DNA of 64,000 nucleotides from Pareuzebyella sediminis (GCF_008367235.1 NZ_VTZS01000001.1:868001-932000), one strand, 5' to 3'. Shown: positions 1 through 8,616, counted from the first letter of the stretch. Made by a program: numbers and translations. The notes: generated by a model from the sequence alone, not told the origin.

Positions 1-1
1 G

Positions 2-778
2 GCGATTGCCTTTGAGTATATAAGAGATGATAATGGTAAATACCCAGCGGTAAGATCGTTAAGTGAGATTGCAGGTATCTCTTCTGTACTTATTGCTTCT
101 GAGATTATGGCCGCAACCAACGACGGTAATGGCTTAATGTTCGGAAATATTAGTGGTGTACCCCCGGTAGAAGTTGTGATAATTGGTGCTGGTACTGTTG
201 GCGAATTTGCCGCGCGGTCTGCCCTTGGTCTAGGAGCCAACGTTAAAATATTCGATAATTCGATAACCAAACTACGTAATATTCAAGCCAATCTGAGACA
301 GACAGTTTACACCTCTACCATTCAACCCAAGAATCTTCTAAAATCTTTAAAGCGTTGCGATGTTGCTATTGGTGCAGTCCGTGGAAAAGATCGCTCCCCG
401 GTAGTGGTTACGCGCACCATGGTCGAGAGCATGAAAAAGGGAGCGGTCATCATTGATGTAAGTATCGATATGGGTGGTTGTTTCGAAACCAGTGAAATTA
501 CCAACCATTTAAAACCCACCCTCGAAAAATACGGTGTTATTCATTATGGAGTGCCAAATATACCTTCTCGCTACCCGAAAACGGCAACCCTATCGATTAG
601 TAATATTTTTACGCCCTACTTGCTAGAGCTGGGCGAAAATGGAGGGCTCGAGAATTCACTTCGCTTTGATAAGGGCTTGCGCAATGGCCTTTATATGTAC
701 CATGGCATACTTACCAACAAATCGGTAGGAGAATGGTTCGACCTACAATACAGTGATATCAACTTCCTGATTTTTTAA
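2..778 (+). CDS. ald: Alanine dehydrogenase, 5'-truncated by the window edge
   Basis: The frame is open from base 2, so only the C-terminal part (about 258 residues of a family usually near 400) is present; the first ATG in frame (107) is internal. The visible part holds the NAD-binding Rossmann motif GAGTVGEFAA and the conserved MAATNDGNG and VIIDVSIDMGGC segments of alanine dehydrogenase/transhydrogenase alpha enzymes. The enzyme interconverts L-alanine and pyruvate with NAD and ammonia in the cytoplasm. The following gene, a DUF4258 protein, is a lineage-restricted family. Function is well supported; the N-terminal substrate region cannot be checked. Confidence 0.93.
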   Translation, partial: AIAFEYIRDDNGKYPAVRSLSEIAGISSVLIASEIMAATNDGNGLMFGNISGVPPVEVVIIGAGTVGEFAARSALGLGANVKIFDNSITKLRNIQANLRQTVYTSTIQPKNLLKSLKRCDVAIGAVRGKDRSPVVVTRTMVESMKKGAVIIDVSIDMGGCFETSEITNHLKPTLEKYGVIHYGVPNIPSRYPKTATLSISNIFTPYLLELGENGGLENSLRFDKGLRNGLYMYHGILTNKSVGEWFDLQYSDINFLIF

Positions 779-853
779 TTTTCCTCGGCAATTAAAATCA
801 TAAACCCTAAACCGATTATAGAAGTCTAACTACTGCAATACGGATGTTATTGT

Positions 854-861
854 TATTTTTG
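854..861 (+). promoter_or_regulatory. Candidate Bacteroidetes -7 box upstream of the DUF4258 gene
   Basis: TATTTTTG matches the Bacteroidetes sigma-70 -7 consensus TANNTTTG. No TTG/TTTG -33 element is visible at 19-20 bases upstream, so this is a half-supported promoter. It lies about 80 bases before the ATG at 944. Confidence 0.35.
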
Positions 862-943
862 CATTTTGGAAACCGAGAACCTAAGAAATTGGGCACATGC
901 CTTACAAAGGAAAAAAGAACCATTTATTCTTCAGCATTCACAC

Positions 944-1327
944 ATGGCATTTCTTAAACGCTTAGGATTTTATTTAGTCGGTCTTTCCATAGGAATTGTA
1001 TTCTTAACCTTGTTTCTCAAGAAAAAATCTGATGAAACAGGCACCGAATTCTGCTATTTCCCTAATTGTAGAACGCTTAAGAGCATCCGTTCGAAACCCA
1101 TGTCTTTTTCTGAAGAAGTTAATAAGCTGATAGTAAATCAAAAACTGGACTCGGTAGATATTATGGCCGTTTTACATCATGGTGACGTAAACTTCAGTAA
1201 GAGCGATACCCAATCGGTGCCGTGTAAAACATATTACATAAATGGCGTAATCAGGAGCAAGCAAGTATCACTGACCGTCAAGAACTGTATAAATAAGGCC
1301 GTATTGGAGGAAATCATTACCCAATAG
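944..1327 (+). CDS. DUF4258 family single-pass membrane protein
   Basis: A 127-residue protein starting MAFLKRLGFY. An in-frame TTG at 866 would add 26 unlikely polar residues, so the ATG at 944 is preferred, directly before the hydrophobic segment. Residues about 7-25 form one membrane anchor, followed by a soluble domain with conserved cysteines (FCYFPNC near the start, SVPCKTYY and KNC later). I recognise the overall pattern as the DUF4258-type proteins of flavobacteria; no molecular function is established. Location is probably the inner membrane with the Cys-containing domain outside. Confidence 0.72.
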   Translation: MAFLKRLGFYLVGLSIGIVFLTLFLKKKSDETGTEFCYFPNCRTLKSIRSKPMSFSEEVNKLIVNQKLDSVDIMAVLHHGDVNFSKSDTQSVPCKTYYINGVIRSKQVSLTVKNCINKAVLEEIITQ

Positions 1328-1393
1328 ACCATCTTAGGAAATATCGGTAGATTTCGAACCCCGTTTCACCTCGACCCTCATTTTATAAAAAGT

Positions 1394-2560
1394 TTATATC
1401 TTCCTGCGCTTTCTTTCTGTATTAAGTAAGGAAAGTTCACGGGTCGTCTGTCCTGCAACCGAGGTGTTTTCTTCTGCCCTACGAATGAGATAGGGCATTA
1501 CATCCCTGACGGGTCCAAAAGGAAGATATTTTGCCACATTGTATCCTTTTTCAGCCAAATTGAACGAAATGTGATCGCTCATGCCATATAACTGTCCAAA
1601 CCATATTCGAGAATCTCCTGGGTCTATGTTCCTTTCTCGCATCAGCTCCATTAATCGGTAACAACTATTCTCATTATGGGTGCCGGCAAAAAGGGAAATG
1701 GTGTCCAAATGATCGATCATATAGGACACGGCCGTATCAAAATTGATGTCGGTCTCTTCTTTCGACCTACATATAGGTGTAGCATAGTTCTTTTCTTCGG
1801 CCCTTTCGTTTTCCTTTTCCATATATGCCCCACGAACCACTTTTATCCCTACTTTGAAGTCCTCTGCCTTTGCTTTACCGTATAAGGCTTTCAGATAGTC
1901 CATACGGTCCCAACGGTACATTTGAAGGGTATTGAAAACGATAGGCTTTTTCTTATTGTATTTACGCATCATATCTTCGACCAAGGTATCGGCAGCCTTT
2001 TGCATCCAGCTTTCTTCAGCATCAATGAGCAAGGAAACGTCAAGGTCGTAGGCCTTTTTACAAGTTTTGTCAAAGCGGTCAACGACTCTTTTCCATTCTT
2101 CCCCCTCTTTTTCGGTCAACACCTTACCTTCGCTCATTTTATTGAAGAGGGCAAACCTTCCGAAACCGGTAGGTTTAAAAACGGCAAAAGGTATTGCGTC
2201 TTTTTCCTTTACAAAATCCAATACTTTTAGAACCATTTCAAGAGCTGAATCCAAAGGATCTTCGGTATCCTTTCCCTCGACCGAATAATCGAGTACGGCA
2301 TGCACATTCTTACTGAACATTTTATCGACCGTCGGCATACAGTCCATTTCATTGACACCTCCGCAGAAATGGTCAAAAACGGTAGCTCGTATAAGGCCCT
2401 CGACCGGAAGGTGTGCTTTAATGGCAAAATTTGTCATTGCAGTTCCTATACGAACCAATGGCTCATTTGCGATCATCTTGAACAAAAAATAAGCCCGTTC
2501 CAATTCCGAATCAGACTTCAAGGCAAAAGCAGTTTTAGTATCCTCAAAAATATGCTCCAT
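1394..2560 (-). CDS. Proline dehydrogenase (monofunctional)
   Basis: A 388-residue FAD enzyme of the proline dehydrogenase family that oxidises L-proline to pyrroline-5-carboxylate. Characteristic segments include the barrel motifs LLIDAEESWMQ (about residue 180), the KVVRGAYMEKE loop, the GQLYGMSD stretch and the C-terminal YLPFGPVRDVMPYLIRRAEEN that closes the active site with paired arginines. Length fits the monofunctional family; the P5C dehydrogenase half of PutA is absent. It is divergent from aroB, an arrangement common in flavobacteria. ATG start at 2560 agrees with the family N-terminus. Confidence 0.93.
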   Translation of the reverse strand: MEHIFEDTKTAFALKSDSELERAYFLFKMIANEPLVRIGTAMTNFAIKAHLPVEGLIRATVFDHFCGGVNEMDCMPTVDKMFSKNVHAVLDYSVEGKDTEDPLDSALEMVLKVLDFVKEKDAIPFAVFKPTGFGRFALFNKMSEGKVLTEKEGEEWKRVVDRFDKTCKKAYDLDVSLLIDAEESWMQKAADTLVEDMMRKYNKKKPIVFNTLQMYRWDRMDYLKALYGKAKAEDFKVGIKVVRGAYMEKENERAEEKNYATPICRSKEETDINFDTAVSYMIDHLDTISLFAGTHNENSCYRLMELMRERNIDPGDSRIWFGQLYGMSDHISFNLAEKGYNVAKYLPFGPVRDVMPYLIRRAEENTSVAGQTTRELSLLNTERKRRKI

Positions 2561-2582
2561 CTATACTAATTTCTATGGCCTT

Positions 2583-2590
2583 CAAAGATA
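2583..2590 (-). promoter_or_regulatory. Candidate -7 box for proline dehydrogenase
   Basis: On the minus strand this reads TATCTTTG, a full match to TANNTTTG, 23 bases upstream of the proline dehydrogenase ATG. No -33 TTG is seen at the expected spacing. Confidence 0.4.
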
Positions 2591-2734
2591 AAGACAGAAA
2601 TTGTATTCATCAGCCAAAAAATATCCTTTATTTTGTGGTCGGCCTCGACAACATCGCTGGCCAAATTTTTAGATTACACATACACATAGCTGCCTCTTTT
2701 TTGGCACTTATCATTTAAAGTAATACACTTATTA

Positions 2735-3799
2735 ATGGATTCAATCACTTCAGCGTCATACGCGGTTCACTTCAATCAAAGGGCGTATGATGCCCTGAAC
2801 AAACACTTAGAGAACACACCGTATTCTAAAATTTTTTTACTGGTAGATGAAAATACGCGTATCTGCTGTATGCCCGATTTTATAGCCCGCCTTCAAAAGG
2901 AATGGCGCCTTGAGCCCATTGAAATTCCATCAGGCGAAATGTTTAAAAACATTAACACCTGCACCACAGTATGGGAAAAATTATCTGAACTTAATGCCGA
3001 CCGCAAAAGTCTTCTCATCAATCTGGGTGGTGGAGTACTTACCGACCTTGGAGGCTTCGTAGCATCAACCTTTAAAAGAGGTATAAAATTCATCAATGTA
3101 CCTACAACCCTACTTGCCATGGTCGATGCCTCTGTGGGAGGAAAAACCGGGGTTGATCTTGGCCCCTTAAAAAACCAGATAGGGGTTATCAGGCAGCCTG
3201 AGATGGTGTTGATTATCTCCGAGTTTCTCAAGACTTTAGAGGAGCGCCAGTTGCAAAGTGGTTTTGCCGAAATGCTAAAGCACGGCTTAATACGGAACGA
3301 TACATATTGGGCCACCCTAAAAGATAACCCTTCGTTCGATCAAATGGATGACCTGATTTATGAATCTGTACTAATAAAGAACAAAGTGGTTTTCGAAGAC
3401 CCGACGGAGCAACATCTAAGAAAAATTCTAAATTTCGGACACACACTCGGGCATGCGATAGAATCCTATTTTTTAGAAAGTAAAGTACATGAGCCATTAC
3501 TTCATGGAGAGGCCATCGCCATCGGTATGATTTTAGAGGCCTATCTCTCCTATGAACTTACGGGACTTTCAAAAAACGAGTTAAAGGACATTAAAATGAC
3601 TTTCCTAAAAAACTATGAGCGTATCGAATTTACAGAAAAGGATATCAAGACTATACTTTCCCTATTGAAGTTCGACAAAAAAAATTCTCATGGAAATATC
3701 AACTTTGTACTTTTAAAAGAAATAGGAAATCCCGCTATCGACATGAAAGTTCCAGAAGACTTATTTGCAAAGGCATTTACATACTACGCCGAACCCTGA
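2735..3799 (+). CDS. aroB: 3-dehydroquinate synthase
   Basis: A 354-residue enzyme, the second step of the shikimate pathway, converting DAHP to 3-dehydroquinate with NAD and a divalent metal. Family motifs are the glycine-rich NAD segment GGGVLTDLGGFVASTFKRGI, the DASVGGKTGVD loop and the metal-binding NFGHTLGHAIE histidines, plus a C-terminal HGEAIAIGM. Length is normal. The ATG at 2735 gives the expected N-terminus. Separate from other aro genes in this window. Confidence 0.96.
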   Translation: MDSITSASYAVHFNQRAYDALNKHLENTPYSKIFLLVDENTRICCMPDFIARLQKEWRLEPIEIPSGEMFKNINTCTTVWEKLSELNADRKSLLINLGGGVLTDLGGFVASTFKRGIKFINVPTTLLAMVDASVGGKTGVDLGPLKNQIGVIRQPEMVLIISEFLKTLEERQLQSGFAEMLKHGLIRNDTYWATLKDNPSFDQMDDLIYESVLIKNKVVFEDPTEQHLRKILNFGHTLGHAIESYFLESKVHEPLLHGEAIAIGMILEAYLSYELTGLSKNELKDIKMTFLKNYERIEFTEKDIKTILSLLKFDKKNSHGNINFVLLKEIGNPAIDMKVPEDLFAKAFTYYAEP

Positions 3800-3820
3800 C
3801 TTGATATACTAAATTTCAAC

Positions 3821-3846
3821 GTTGACAACTCTTTGTACATGTCAAC
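3821..3846. repeat. Inverted repeat GTTGACA/TGTCAAC
   Basis: A perfect 7-base inverted repeat with a 12-base loop lies 75 bases upstream of the small protein at 3921. It is followed by an A-run rather than a T-run on the plus strand, so it is not a convincing terminator for aroB; it could be an operator. Confidence 0.4.
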
Positions 3847-3920
3847 AAAAAAATTACATAGCTTAGGTTTAAGTTTAATTGTTCAAAAGAATATTTGAAA
3901 ACATTCCTAAAAACCGACCT

Positions 3921-4256
3921 ATGCTACGTAAACTAGTTGATTACAAAAAGTTGGATCATGCTTTGGCCGCTTTGTTGATTGAAACCTATCCCGATGGATA
4001 CGGCGACGACGACACCATTATTTTCAAGAATGCACAGGGTGAAACCATCGAAGCCGTCGAACTGAAAACGGCAGATACCATTTACCTGGTCAAAATAAGC
4101 AAAAGCCTATCAAATTTTATCGCCAATTTTGAGGACAACATTGAAAAAGAGCTGGAATCCGAATCCAATATCGAACCGGCCTTGCAAAAAGTTGGAACTT
4201 CTGAACTTGATAGTGGTTTTGAATCTGACTTTGAAAACGAGGAGGACCTTGATTAA
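3921..4256 (+). CDS. Conserved hypothetical protein, acidic C-terminus
   Basis: A 111-residue soluble protein. A TTG 42 bases upstream would extend it, but the ATG at 3921 (MLRKLVDYKKLD) fits the conserved core better. The N-terminal half has alternating helix/strand character with GYGDDDTIIFKNAQGE followed by a strand that contacts VKISKSL; the last 30 residues are strongly acidic (EDNIEKELESESN, ESDFENEEDLD). I recognise the type as a small flavobacterial protein without a known function. It follows aroB and is convergent with the YihY gene. Confidence 0.65.
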   Translation: MLRKLVDYKKLDHALAALLIETYPDGYGDDDTIIFKNAQGETIEAVELKTADTIYLVKISKSLSNFIANFEDNIEKELESESNIEPALQKVGTSELDSGFESDFENEEDLD

Positions 4257-4286
4257 GTATATCCTACTTTAAGAAAAACCGTTCAT

Positions 4287-5183
4287 TTAACTTTCCTTTC
4301 TCTTTTTATAGAGACCACGCTCATTGGGTTCCACTTTTTCATGGATAAAATGGGCATATTGATAGGTGAATTCAGCTCCAAAAAACATAATAATACAGGT
4401 ATAGTATACCCAGAGAAGGATCAGTACAACAGATGAAGCCCCGCCATAAACCGAAGTCGGGTCACTTTTCGAAAAATAAAGGCCCAGTAAAGATTCTCCT
4501 ATTAGAAAAAGCACAGTCGTAAGTGCGGCTCCCCAAAAAGTGGTTTTCCATCGAATCTGAATGTCGGGAAGAAGCCGAAAAAGGGAAGCGAAGAGCCCTG
4601 TAATCACCACAAAGGGCAATAAAAAGCTAAAGATGTCGGCCACAACCGCTGCTATGGTCGGGGCGAAATTACCAATATACTCGCTTAGGGCCTTTAGGAT
4701 AATCGACAGAATCAGGGAAATCAAAAAGAGAAATCCCAATACAAGCACCATCCCAAAAGAGATAAGCCTATCAAAAAACATTTGAACCCAAACTGTTTTT
4801 TTTGATTCCACCTCCCATATATCGTTCATTGCCATCTTAAGACGTACAAATACACCTGTTGCCCCAAAAAGTAGCATCCCTATTCCGACGACTACGGCAA
4901 AAGTAGAGCTTTTGTTAAGGGCCGCGTTGGCAATCATACCTTCGATAGCTTCCGAAACTCCTTCTCCGATCAAACCGCCGATTTTATCTACAATTTTTCC
5001 ACGGACGGCATCTACCCCAAAAAGAGAACCTGCAATCCAAGCTACCATCATGAGTAGGGAAGGTAAAGAAAAAAGTGCGTAATACGATATTATGGCACTC
5101 TTACCAAAAGGATCATTATCGACCCATGAAAGAGCCGTATTTTTTAGAAGGGACCAAAAAGTGGAAAGTCTTTTAAAAATCAT
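4287..5183 (-). CDS. YihY/BrkB family inner-membrane protein
   Basis: A 298-residue protein with about six membrane segments. The N-terminus SAIISYYALFSLPSLLMMVAW and the later GATGVFVRLKMAMNDIWEV and FFGAEFTYQYA segments are typical of the YihY/BrkB family (once misnamed ribonuclease BN). The molecular role of the family is unsettled; it may be a transporter or envelope protein. Its ATG overlaps the stop of the upstream DinB gene in an ATGA junction, so the two are translationally coupled. Confidence 0.88.
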   Translation of the reverse strand: MIFKRLSTFWSLLKNTALSWVDNDPFGKSAIISYYALFSLPSLLMMVAWIAGSLFGVDAVRGKIVDKIGGLIGEGVSEAIEGMIANAALNKSSTFAVVVGIGMLLFGATGVFVRLKMAMNDIWEVESKKTVWVQMFFDRLISFGMVLVLGFLFLISLILSIILKALSEYIGNFAPTIAAVVADIFSFLLPFVVITGLFASLFRLLPDIQIRWKTTFWGAALTTVLFLIGESLLGLYFSKSDPTSVYGGASSVVLILLWVYYTCIIMFFGAEFTYQYAHFIHEKVEPNERGLYKKRKES

Positions 5184-5695
5184 AAATATCTATCGCGTAG
5201 CATATTCCGGTGGTATTTTTGATGTCCACAGATCACGAATCCCAAAGCACCAACGCTCCACTCCATCTCACTAGCTATGCCTGTTACTTCAAGGTCACTT
5301 TTGTCTAATGGACCAAAAATAGAGAGAGAGGATTTACGAACTATTTCGTATTCCTCAATGACGCTTGCCTTAGAACGATTCTCGGCCCCTGAATTGGGCG
5401 CATAGCTATCTTGATCAAAACCTGGCAGTGCAGTTTGATCCCTCCTTGAAAATCGGAAGGCGCGATGCTGAAATATACGTTCGGAATCTACGACATGGAG
5501 TAATACCTGGGCCACCGTCCATTTATCGGGAGCGTACCGATATGTCCACTTTGAATCCGGAATACTCGTTATAAACTCCGGAAAGTTCGAAAGCTGTCGT
5601 GTCATCATATCGAGCAGCGATACATCGCCTAAAACATCGATATACCTTTTATAGAAAGGATAAGGGTCTTTAAAATTAAGCGCTGTAGTTCTCAT
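5180..5695 (-). CDS. DinB-superfamily protein
   Basis: A 171-residue four-helix-bundle protein. The recognisable DinB/YfiT features are the KWTVAQVLLHVVDSERIFQHRAFRFSR block, where the first metal-binding histidine sits, and the C-terminal GHQKYHRNMLRDRYL block with the other two (HxxxH). Such proteins act as metal-dependent hydrolases or thiol transferases; the substrate here is unknown. It is first in a two-gene unit with the YihY protein (4-base overlap). Confidence 0.86.
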   Translation of the reverse strand: MRTTALNFKDPYPFYKRYIDVLGDVSLLDMMTRQLSNFPEFITSIPDSKWTYRYAPDKWTVAQVLLHVVDSERIFQHRAFRFSRRDQTALPGFDQDSYAPNSGAENRSKASVIEEYEIVRKSSLSIFGPLDKSDLEVTGIASEMEWSVGALGFVICGHQKYHRNMLRDRYL

Positions 5696-5710
5696 ATCAC
5701 GGCGAAGCTA

Positions 5711-5740
5711 AAAAAAAATCCCGAACGCAATGTTCGGGAT
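5711..5740 (-). terminator. Rho-independent terminator of the Lrp gene
   Basis: A perfect 9-base stem (ATCCCGAAC / GTTCGGGAT, loop GCAAT) at 5718-5740 is followed on the minus strand by eight T residues (5718-5711). It lies 25 bases past the stop of the Lrp-family gene. Confidence 0.85.
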
Positions 5741-5764
5741 TTATATTTTAATTAGTCCATTTGC

Positions 5765-6244
5765 TTATAGCTCGTTAAAGATGGTATGCATCAATCGCTT
5801 TTTATCATTGAAGCTTTCCTCTAGTGAAATCATGGTCTCCGTACGGCTAATACCATCTATGTCGTCGATTCTAAAAATAATATTTTTTGCATGGTTCGTG
5901 TCTTTTGCTCGAATTTTGCAAAAAATATTGAACTTACCGGTCGTTATATGGGCTATGGTCACGTTAGGTATCTGTTCCAACCGTTCTATAACAAATTTGG
6001 TCTGATGCGTTTTTTCCAAGAATATACCGACATATGCAATAAATGCATATCCCAGTTTTACATAATCCAGAGTTAAGGACGAGCCCCTAATAATACCTGA
6101 TTCTTCCATTTTCTTTACCCTTACATGCACTGTTCCGGCAGAAATTAAAAGTTTTTTGGCTATATCCGTAAAAGGAGTTCTGGTATTGTCAATCAACATA
6201 TCCAGAATCTGATGGTCTATTTCGTCTAATTTTACTTTACCCAT
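5765..6244 (-). CDS. Lrp/AsnC family transcriptional regulator
   Basis: A 159-residue regulator. Residues about 5-60 are the winged helix-turn-helix (LDEIDHQILDMLIDNTR, then the recognition region AGTVHVRVKKMEESGII); residues about 70-145 are the RAM/AsnC ligand-binding domain (FIAYVGIFLE, IPNVTIAHITTGKFNIF). Length is normal for the family. It probably binds an amino acid and controls amino-acid metabolism, but the effector is not evident. It is a single-gene unit with its own -7 box and terminator. Confidence 0.93.
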   Translation of the reverse strand: MGKVKLDEIDHQILDMLIDNTRTPFTDIAKKLLISAGTVHVRVKKMEESGIIRGSSLTLDYVKLGYAFIAYVGIFLEKTHQTKFVIERLEQIPNVTIAHITTGKFNIFCKIRAKDTNHAKNIIFRIDDIDGISRTETMISLEESFNDKKRLMHTIFNEL

Positions 6245-6262
6245 GTTTGGTTAATTTTTAAG

Positions 6263-6270
6263 CAAAAGTA
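6263..6270 (-). promoter_or_regulatory. Candidate -7 box of the Lrp gene
   Basis: Minus-strand TACTTTTG (TANNTTTG consensus), 19 bases upstream of the ATG. No clear -33 TTG. Confidence 0.42.
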
Positions 6271-6351
6271 AAAAATTAAGAAATAATATGCATTAAAAGT
6301 TCTTTTTTTTTAACAAAAGCGTAATAAGTAGGCTGTTTTAAATAATTTTTT

Positions 6352-7464
6352 TTAAAGTGCCACTAAATCAGACCAATACTGCTTCTGTCTGAGCTCTTCA
6401 AGATCATCACCCCTAAGGCAGTCATACTCTGAATGACCAAAATACTGTTTTAAGTTTCCCTTTTTATCGACAATGGGCGTAAATTCAATAGCATTGTTCA
6501 CTAGTGCTTCCTTAAAGAGCAATCCTACAGCGTCACCTGGATTTAGATTAGGGTTTATAACATGGACATTTTGCACTAAAACATCCAGAAAAAGCTTGTC
6601 GTTCTCCGGAATTTCAAAATAGTCCTTTCGCTGAAAACGCCCTAGCATATTTTCGGCAATGGTTTTCAAAGCAGTAACTATTGCGTAAAAAATATACTCT
6701 CGTGTTCGTTCGCGCTGATAGTCACCCGGAAAATGCCCCGATTCAAAAAGTAGGGTAGGAATACCAAGCATTTGAAAAGTATCGCCTACACAATTTGAGT
6801 TAAAGGCGTCATCATATCTTCCGATCTGACCCGGAATCATTTTTTGCAGCATCAGGTTCATGGCCACGATCAATTTCATACTTATCTCGCGCGAAGTAGA
6901 AATACTCCTAGCCTCATCGCAAGCTGGTGCCAAAAATGAAACTGTGGCTGGCTTGTTGGATTTTCCGACGTTGAAAATTGTTCGTTGGTCATGCAGATTG
7001 AAGCAATAATCCGGTTTAAATTCATCGAAGACCTTTCTTAAGATCACACTTTCCGGTTGACTCCTACTTTGGGCATCACGATTCAAATCGATTCCATTGG
7101 CATTTACGCGGGTGTAGGCTTGGGCACCGTCAGGGTTGAGCAATGGTATAATGAGAAGAGTACATTCATTATATATGCTTAGAGATACCTCCGATTGTTT
7201 TACCAAGAAATTGAGCAAATCCAAAACGGCTTTGGTAGTCGTTGACTCATTACCGTGCATCTGCGACCACATAAGAATCTTGGTCGGTCCTGAACCTAAC
7301 TCGAGAGAATGAATGGGTCTTTCCTGAACCGATGTTCCGATTTCCTTTACCTCAATTTTTCTAGGGAACTCCTTTATAATTTTAGAGACTTTCATTGGGG
7401 TCACATACCGACCGAGCACTTGATTTTCTTTTATGGAAAGATAGTCAGAACGAGAAACAACCAT
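6352..7464 (-). CDS. M14-family zinc carboxypeptidase
   Basis: A 370-residue metallopeptidase. The frame extends upstream to 7617, but the extension would run through the promoter and inverted repeat, so the ATG at 7464 (MVVSRSDYLS) is chosen. The zinc ligands are visible as WSQMHGNESTTTKA (HxxE) and the later NLHDQR histidine; NPDGAQAYTRVNANGIDLNRDA is the substrate-binding NPDG...R...NR signature, and LLFESGHFPGDY carries the catalytic Glu. There is no signal peptide, so it is probably cytoplasmic, perhaps acting on peptides or cell-wall peptide fragments. Divergent from an XRE regulator. Confidence 0.9.
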   Translation of the reverse strand: MVVSRSDYLSIKENQVLGRYVTPMKVSKIIKEFPRKIEVKEIGTSVQERPIHSLELGSGPTKILMWSQMHGNESTTTKAVLDLLNFLVKQSEVSLSIYNECTLLIIPLLNPDGAQAYTRVNANGIDLNRDAQSRSQPESVILRKVFDEFKPDYCFNLHDQRTIFNVGKSNKPATVSFLAPACDEARSISTSREISMKLIVAMNLMLQKMIPGQIGRYDDAFNSNCVGDTFQMLGIPTLLFESGHFPGDYQRERTREYIFYAIVTALKTIAENMLGRFQRKDYFEIPENDKLFLDVLVQNVHVINPNLNPGDAVGLLFKEALVNNAIEFTPIVDKKGNLKQYFGHSEYDCLRGDDLEELRQKQYWSDLVAL

Positions 7465-7487
7465 TAAAATTAGATTTGATGTTGCGA

Positions 7488-7495
7488 CAAAAGTA
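7488..7495 (-). promoter_or_regulatory. Candidate -7 box of the M14 carboxypeptidase gene
   Basis: Minus-strand TACTTTTG, 24 bases before the ATG at 7464. The large inverted repeat at 7508-7539 begins 13 bases upstream and would cover the -33 region. Confidence 0.45.
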
Positions 7496-7507
7496 ATAGG
7501 TATATTA

Positions 7508-7539
7508 TTTACATTTGTAAACGTAATTTGTTTACAAAT
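7508..7539. promoter_or_regulatory. Operator-like inverted repeat in the divergent M14/XRE region
   Basis: ATTTGTAAAC (7513-7522) and GTTTACAAAT (7530-7539) form a perfect 10-base inverted repeat with a 7-base spacer. An overlapping second palindrome, TTTACA-TT-TGTAAA, occupies 7508-7521, so three TTTACA half-sites occur in 32 bases. It sits where a regulator would block the M14 promoter. The neighbouring XRE protein is the obvious candidate binder; this is inference. Confidence 0.6.
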
Positions 7540-7757
7540 ATCAACATTATGCATGATTGATGGCCCTGTTTTGTTTACCAAAGTAACATGCGGAACAGCT
7601 AAAATATAAATCACCACTAAATAGCATTAAATATTTGATTTCCAATTTATAAAGTAATGATATATAATGTTTCAGTATAATATTTTAATCAATTTAATAG
7701 GGTCTTAAACAAACAATACTGTTGAATTTTACATAGTTTTGTATTTAATAATTGACA

Positions 7758-8126
7758 ATGGTAAACACCTCTGATTTTATTGCCCGCCTCGAATATCTGT
7801 TGAAATACTACGATATATCAGCCTCATCTTTTGCAGATAAAGTAGGGGTTCAACGCTCAAGTATTTCGCACTTATTATCAGGAAGAAATAAACCAAGCCT
7901 TGAGTTTGTTTTAAAAGTGATACAAAAATTTCCAGAAGTCAATTTATATTGGCTGTTGAACGGAAAAGGATCTTTTCCACAAGAAACCAAAAAGAAATTC
8001 ACACCGACGCCCAAAGAATCTCCTGAGCAAAGCGAGTTGAAAGAAAGGGCAGAAAAGCCAAAAAAAATTCAACGAATCGTCATCTTCTATTCTGATGGAA
8101 GTTTTGAGGCATATGATGAGGATTAG
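7758..8126 (+). CDS. XRE-family helix-turn-helix regulator
   Basis: A 122-residue protein. Residues about 5-65 form a Cro/CI-type helix-turn-helix (SASSFADKVGVQRSSISHLLSGRNKPS is the classic helix 2-3 and 4 region), ending with NLYWLLNGKGSFP, as in many Bacteroidetes one-domain regulators. The C-terminal 50 residues are charged and low-complexity, then a short strand-rich end (RIVIFYSDGSFEAYDED). ATG at 7758 is preferred to a TTG two codons earlier. A -7-like TAGTTTTG at 7734-7741 precedes it, with a TTTACA half-site at 7728-7733 that could serve autoregulation. Confidence 0.88.
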   Translation: MVNTSDFIARLEYLLKYYDISASSFADKVGVQRSSISHLLSGRNKPSLEFVLKVIQKFPEVNLYWLLNGKGSFPQETKKKFTPTPKESPEQSELKERAEKPKKIQRIVIFYSDGSFEAYDED

Positions 8127-8151
8127 CAACTTATTTCCGTAATTTTCCGGA

Positions 8152-8529
8152 ATGAAAAAAGCGGTACCTTTTAGTTTATTTATAATTTTTACGCTCCACT
8201 CCTGTTATCAACCCCAGCGCGATTGCACGGCATTCAAAAATGGTGAATTTTCGTTCACAACGACTATTAATGGGGAGAAGCGCACCACAACGTTCATCCG
8301 AAAAGATGCCGTTGAGATTGATTTTTATGAAGGAGTAGCGGACACCTCGTCTGTACGATGGATCAATGATTGTGAGTATATCGTAAAAAAAATAAATCCA
8401 CGGAACAAAGCTGAAGAGAAGTCCATTCACATGAAGATATTATCTACCGCCGAGGATTCCTATACATTTGAATATGGTATCGTTGGGGAGAACAAAAAAT
8501 CTACTGGAACTGCCCTCAAAATCAACTAA
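8152..8529 (+). CDS. Small lipoprotein of unknown function
   Basis: A 125-residue protein with a lipoprotein signal (MKKAVPFSLF... cleavage before Cys18) and a compact beta-rich mature domain: FKNGEFSFTTTINGEKRTTTF, DAVEIDFYEGVADTSSVRWINDCEY and YTFEYGIVGENKK. The conserved Cys/Asp/Trp pattern marks a flavobacterial family; from memory, relatives in databases have sometimes been mislabelled 'DNA topoisomerase IV', which nothing here supports. It lies 25 bases after the XRE regulator and may share its transcript. Confidence 0.72.
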   Translation: MKKAVPFSLFIIFTLHSCYQPQRDCTAFKNGEFSFTTTINGEKRTTTFIRKDAVEIDFYEGVADTSSVRWINDCEYIVKKINPRNKAEEKSIHMKILSTAEDSYTFEYGIVGENKKSTGTALKIN

Positions 8530-8616
8530 AATAACCTTTACGGAAAGAGGCTTTAAGTGTTTTAGATCATTCTAACTTCACTACCTAAATCAAGAGTAAA
8601 TAAACCCAGTTGAAGG

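Noticed and set aside
2893-3315. 140-residue minus-strand frame in aroB
   Set aside because: Antisense shadow of a certain gene; composition is typical of reverse reading.
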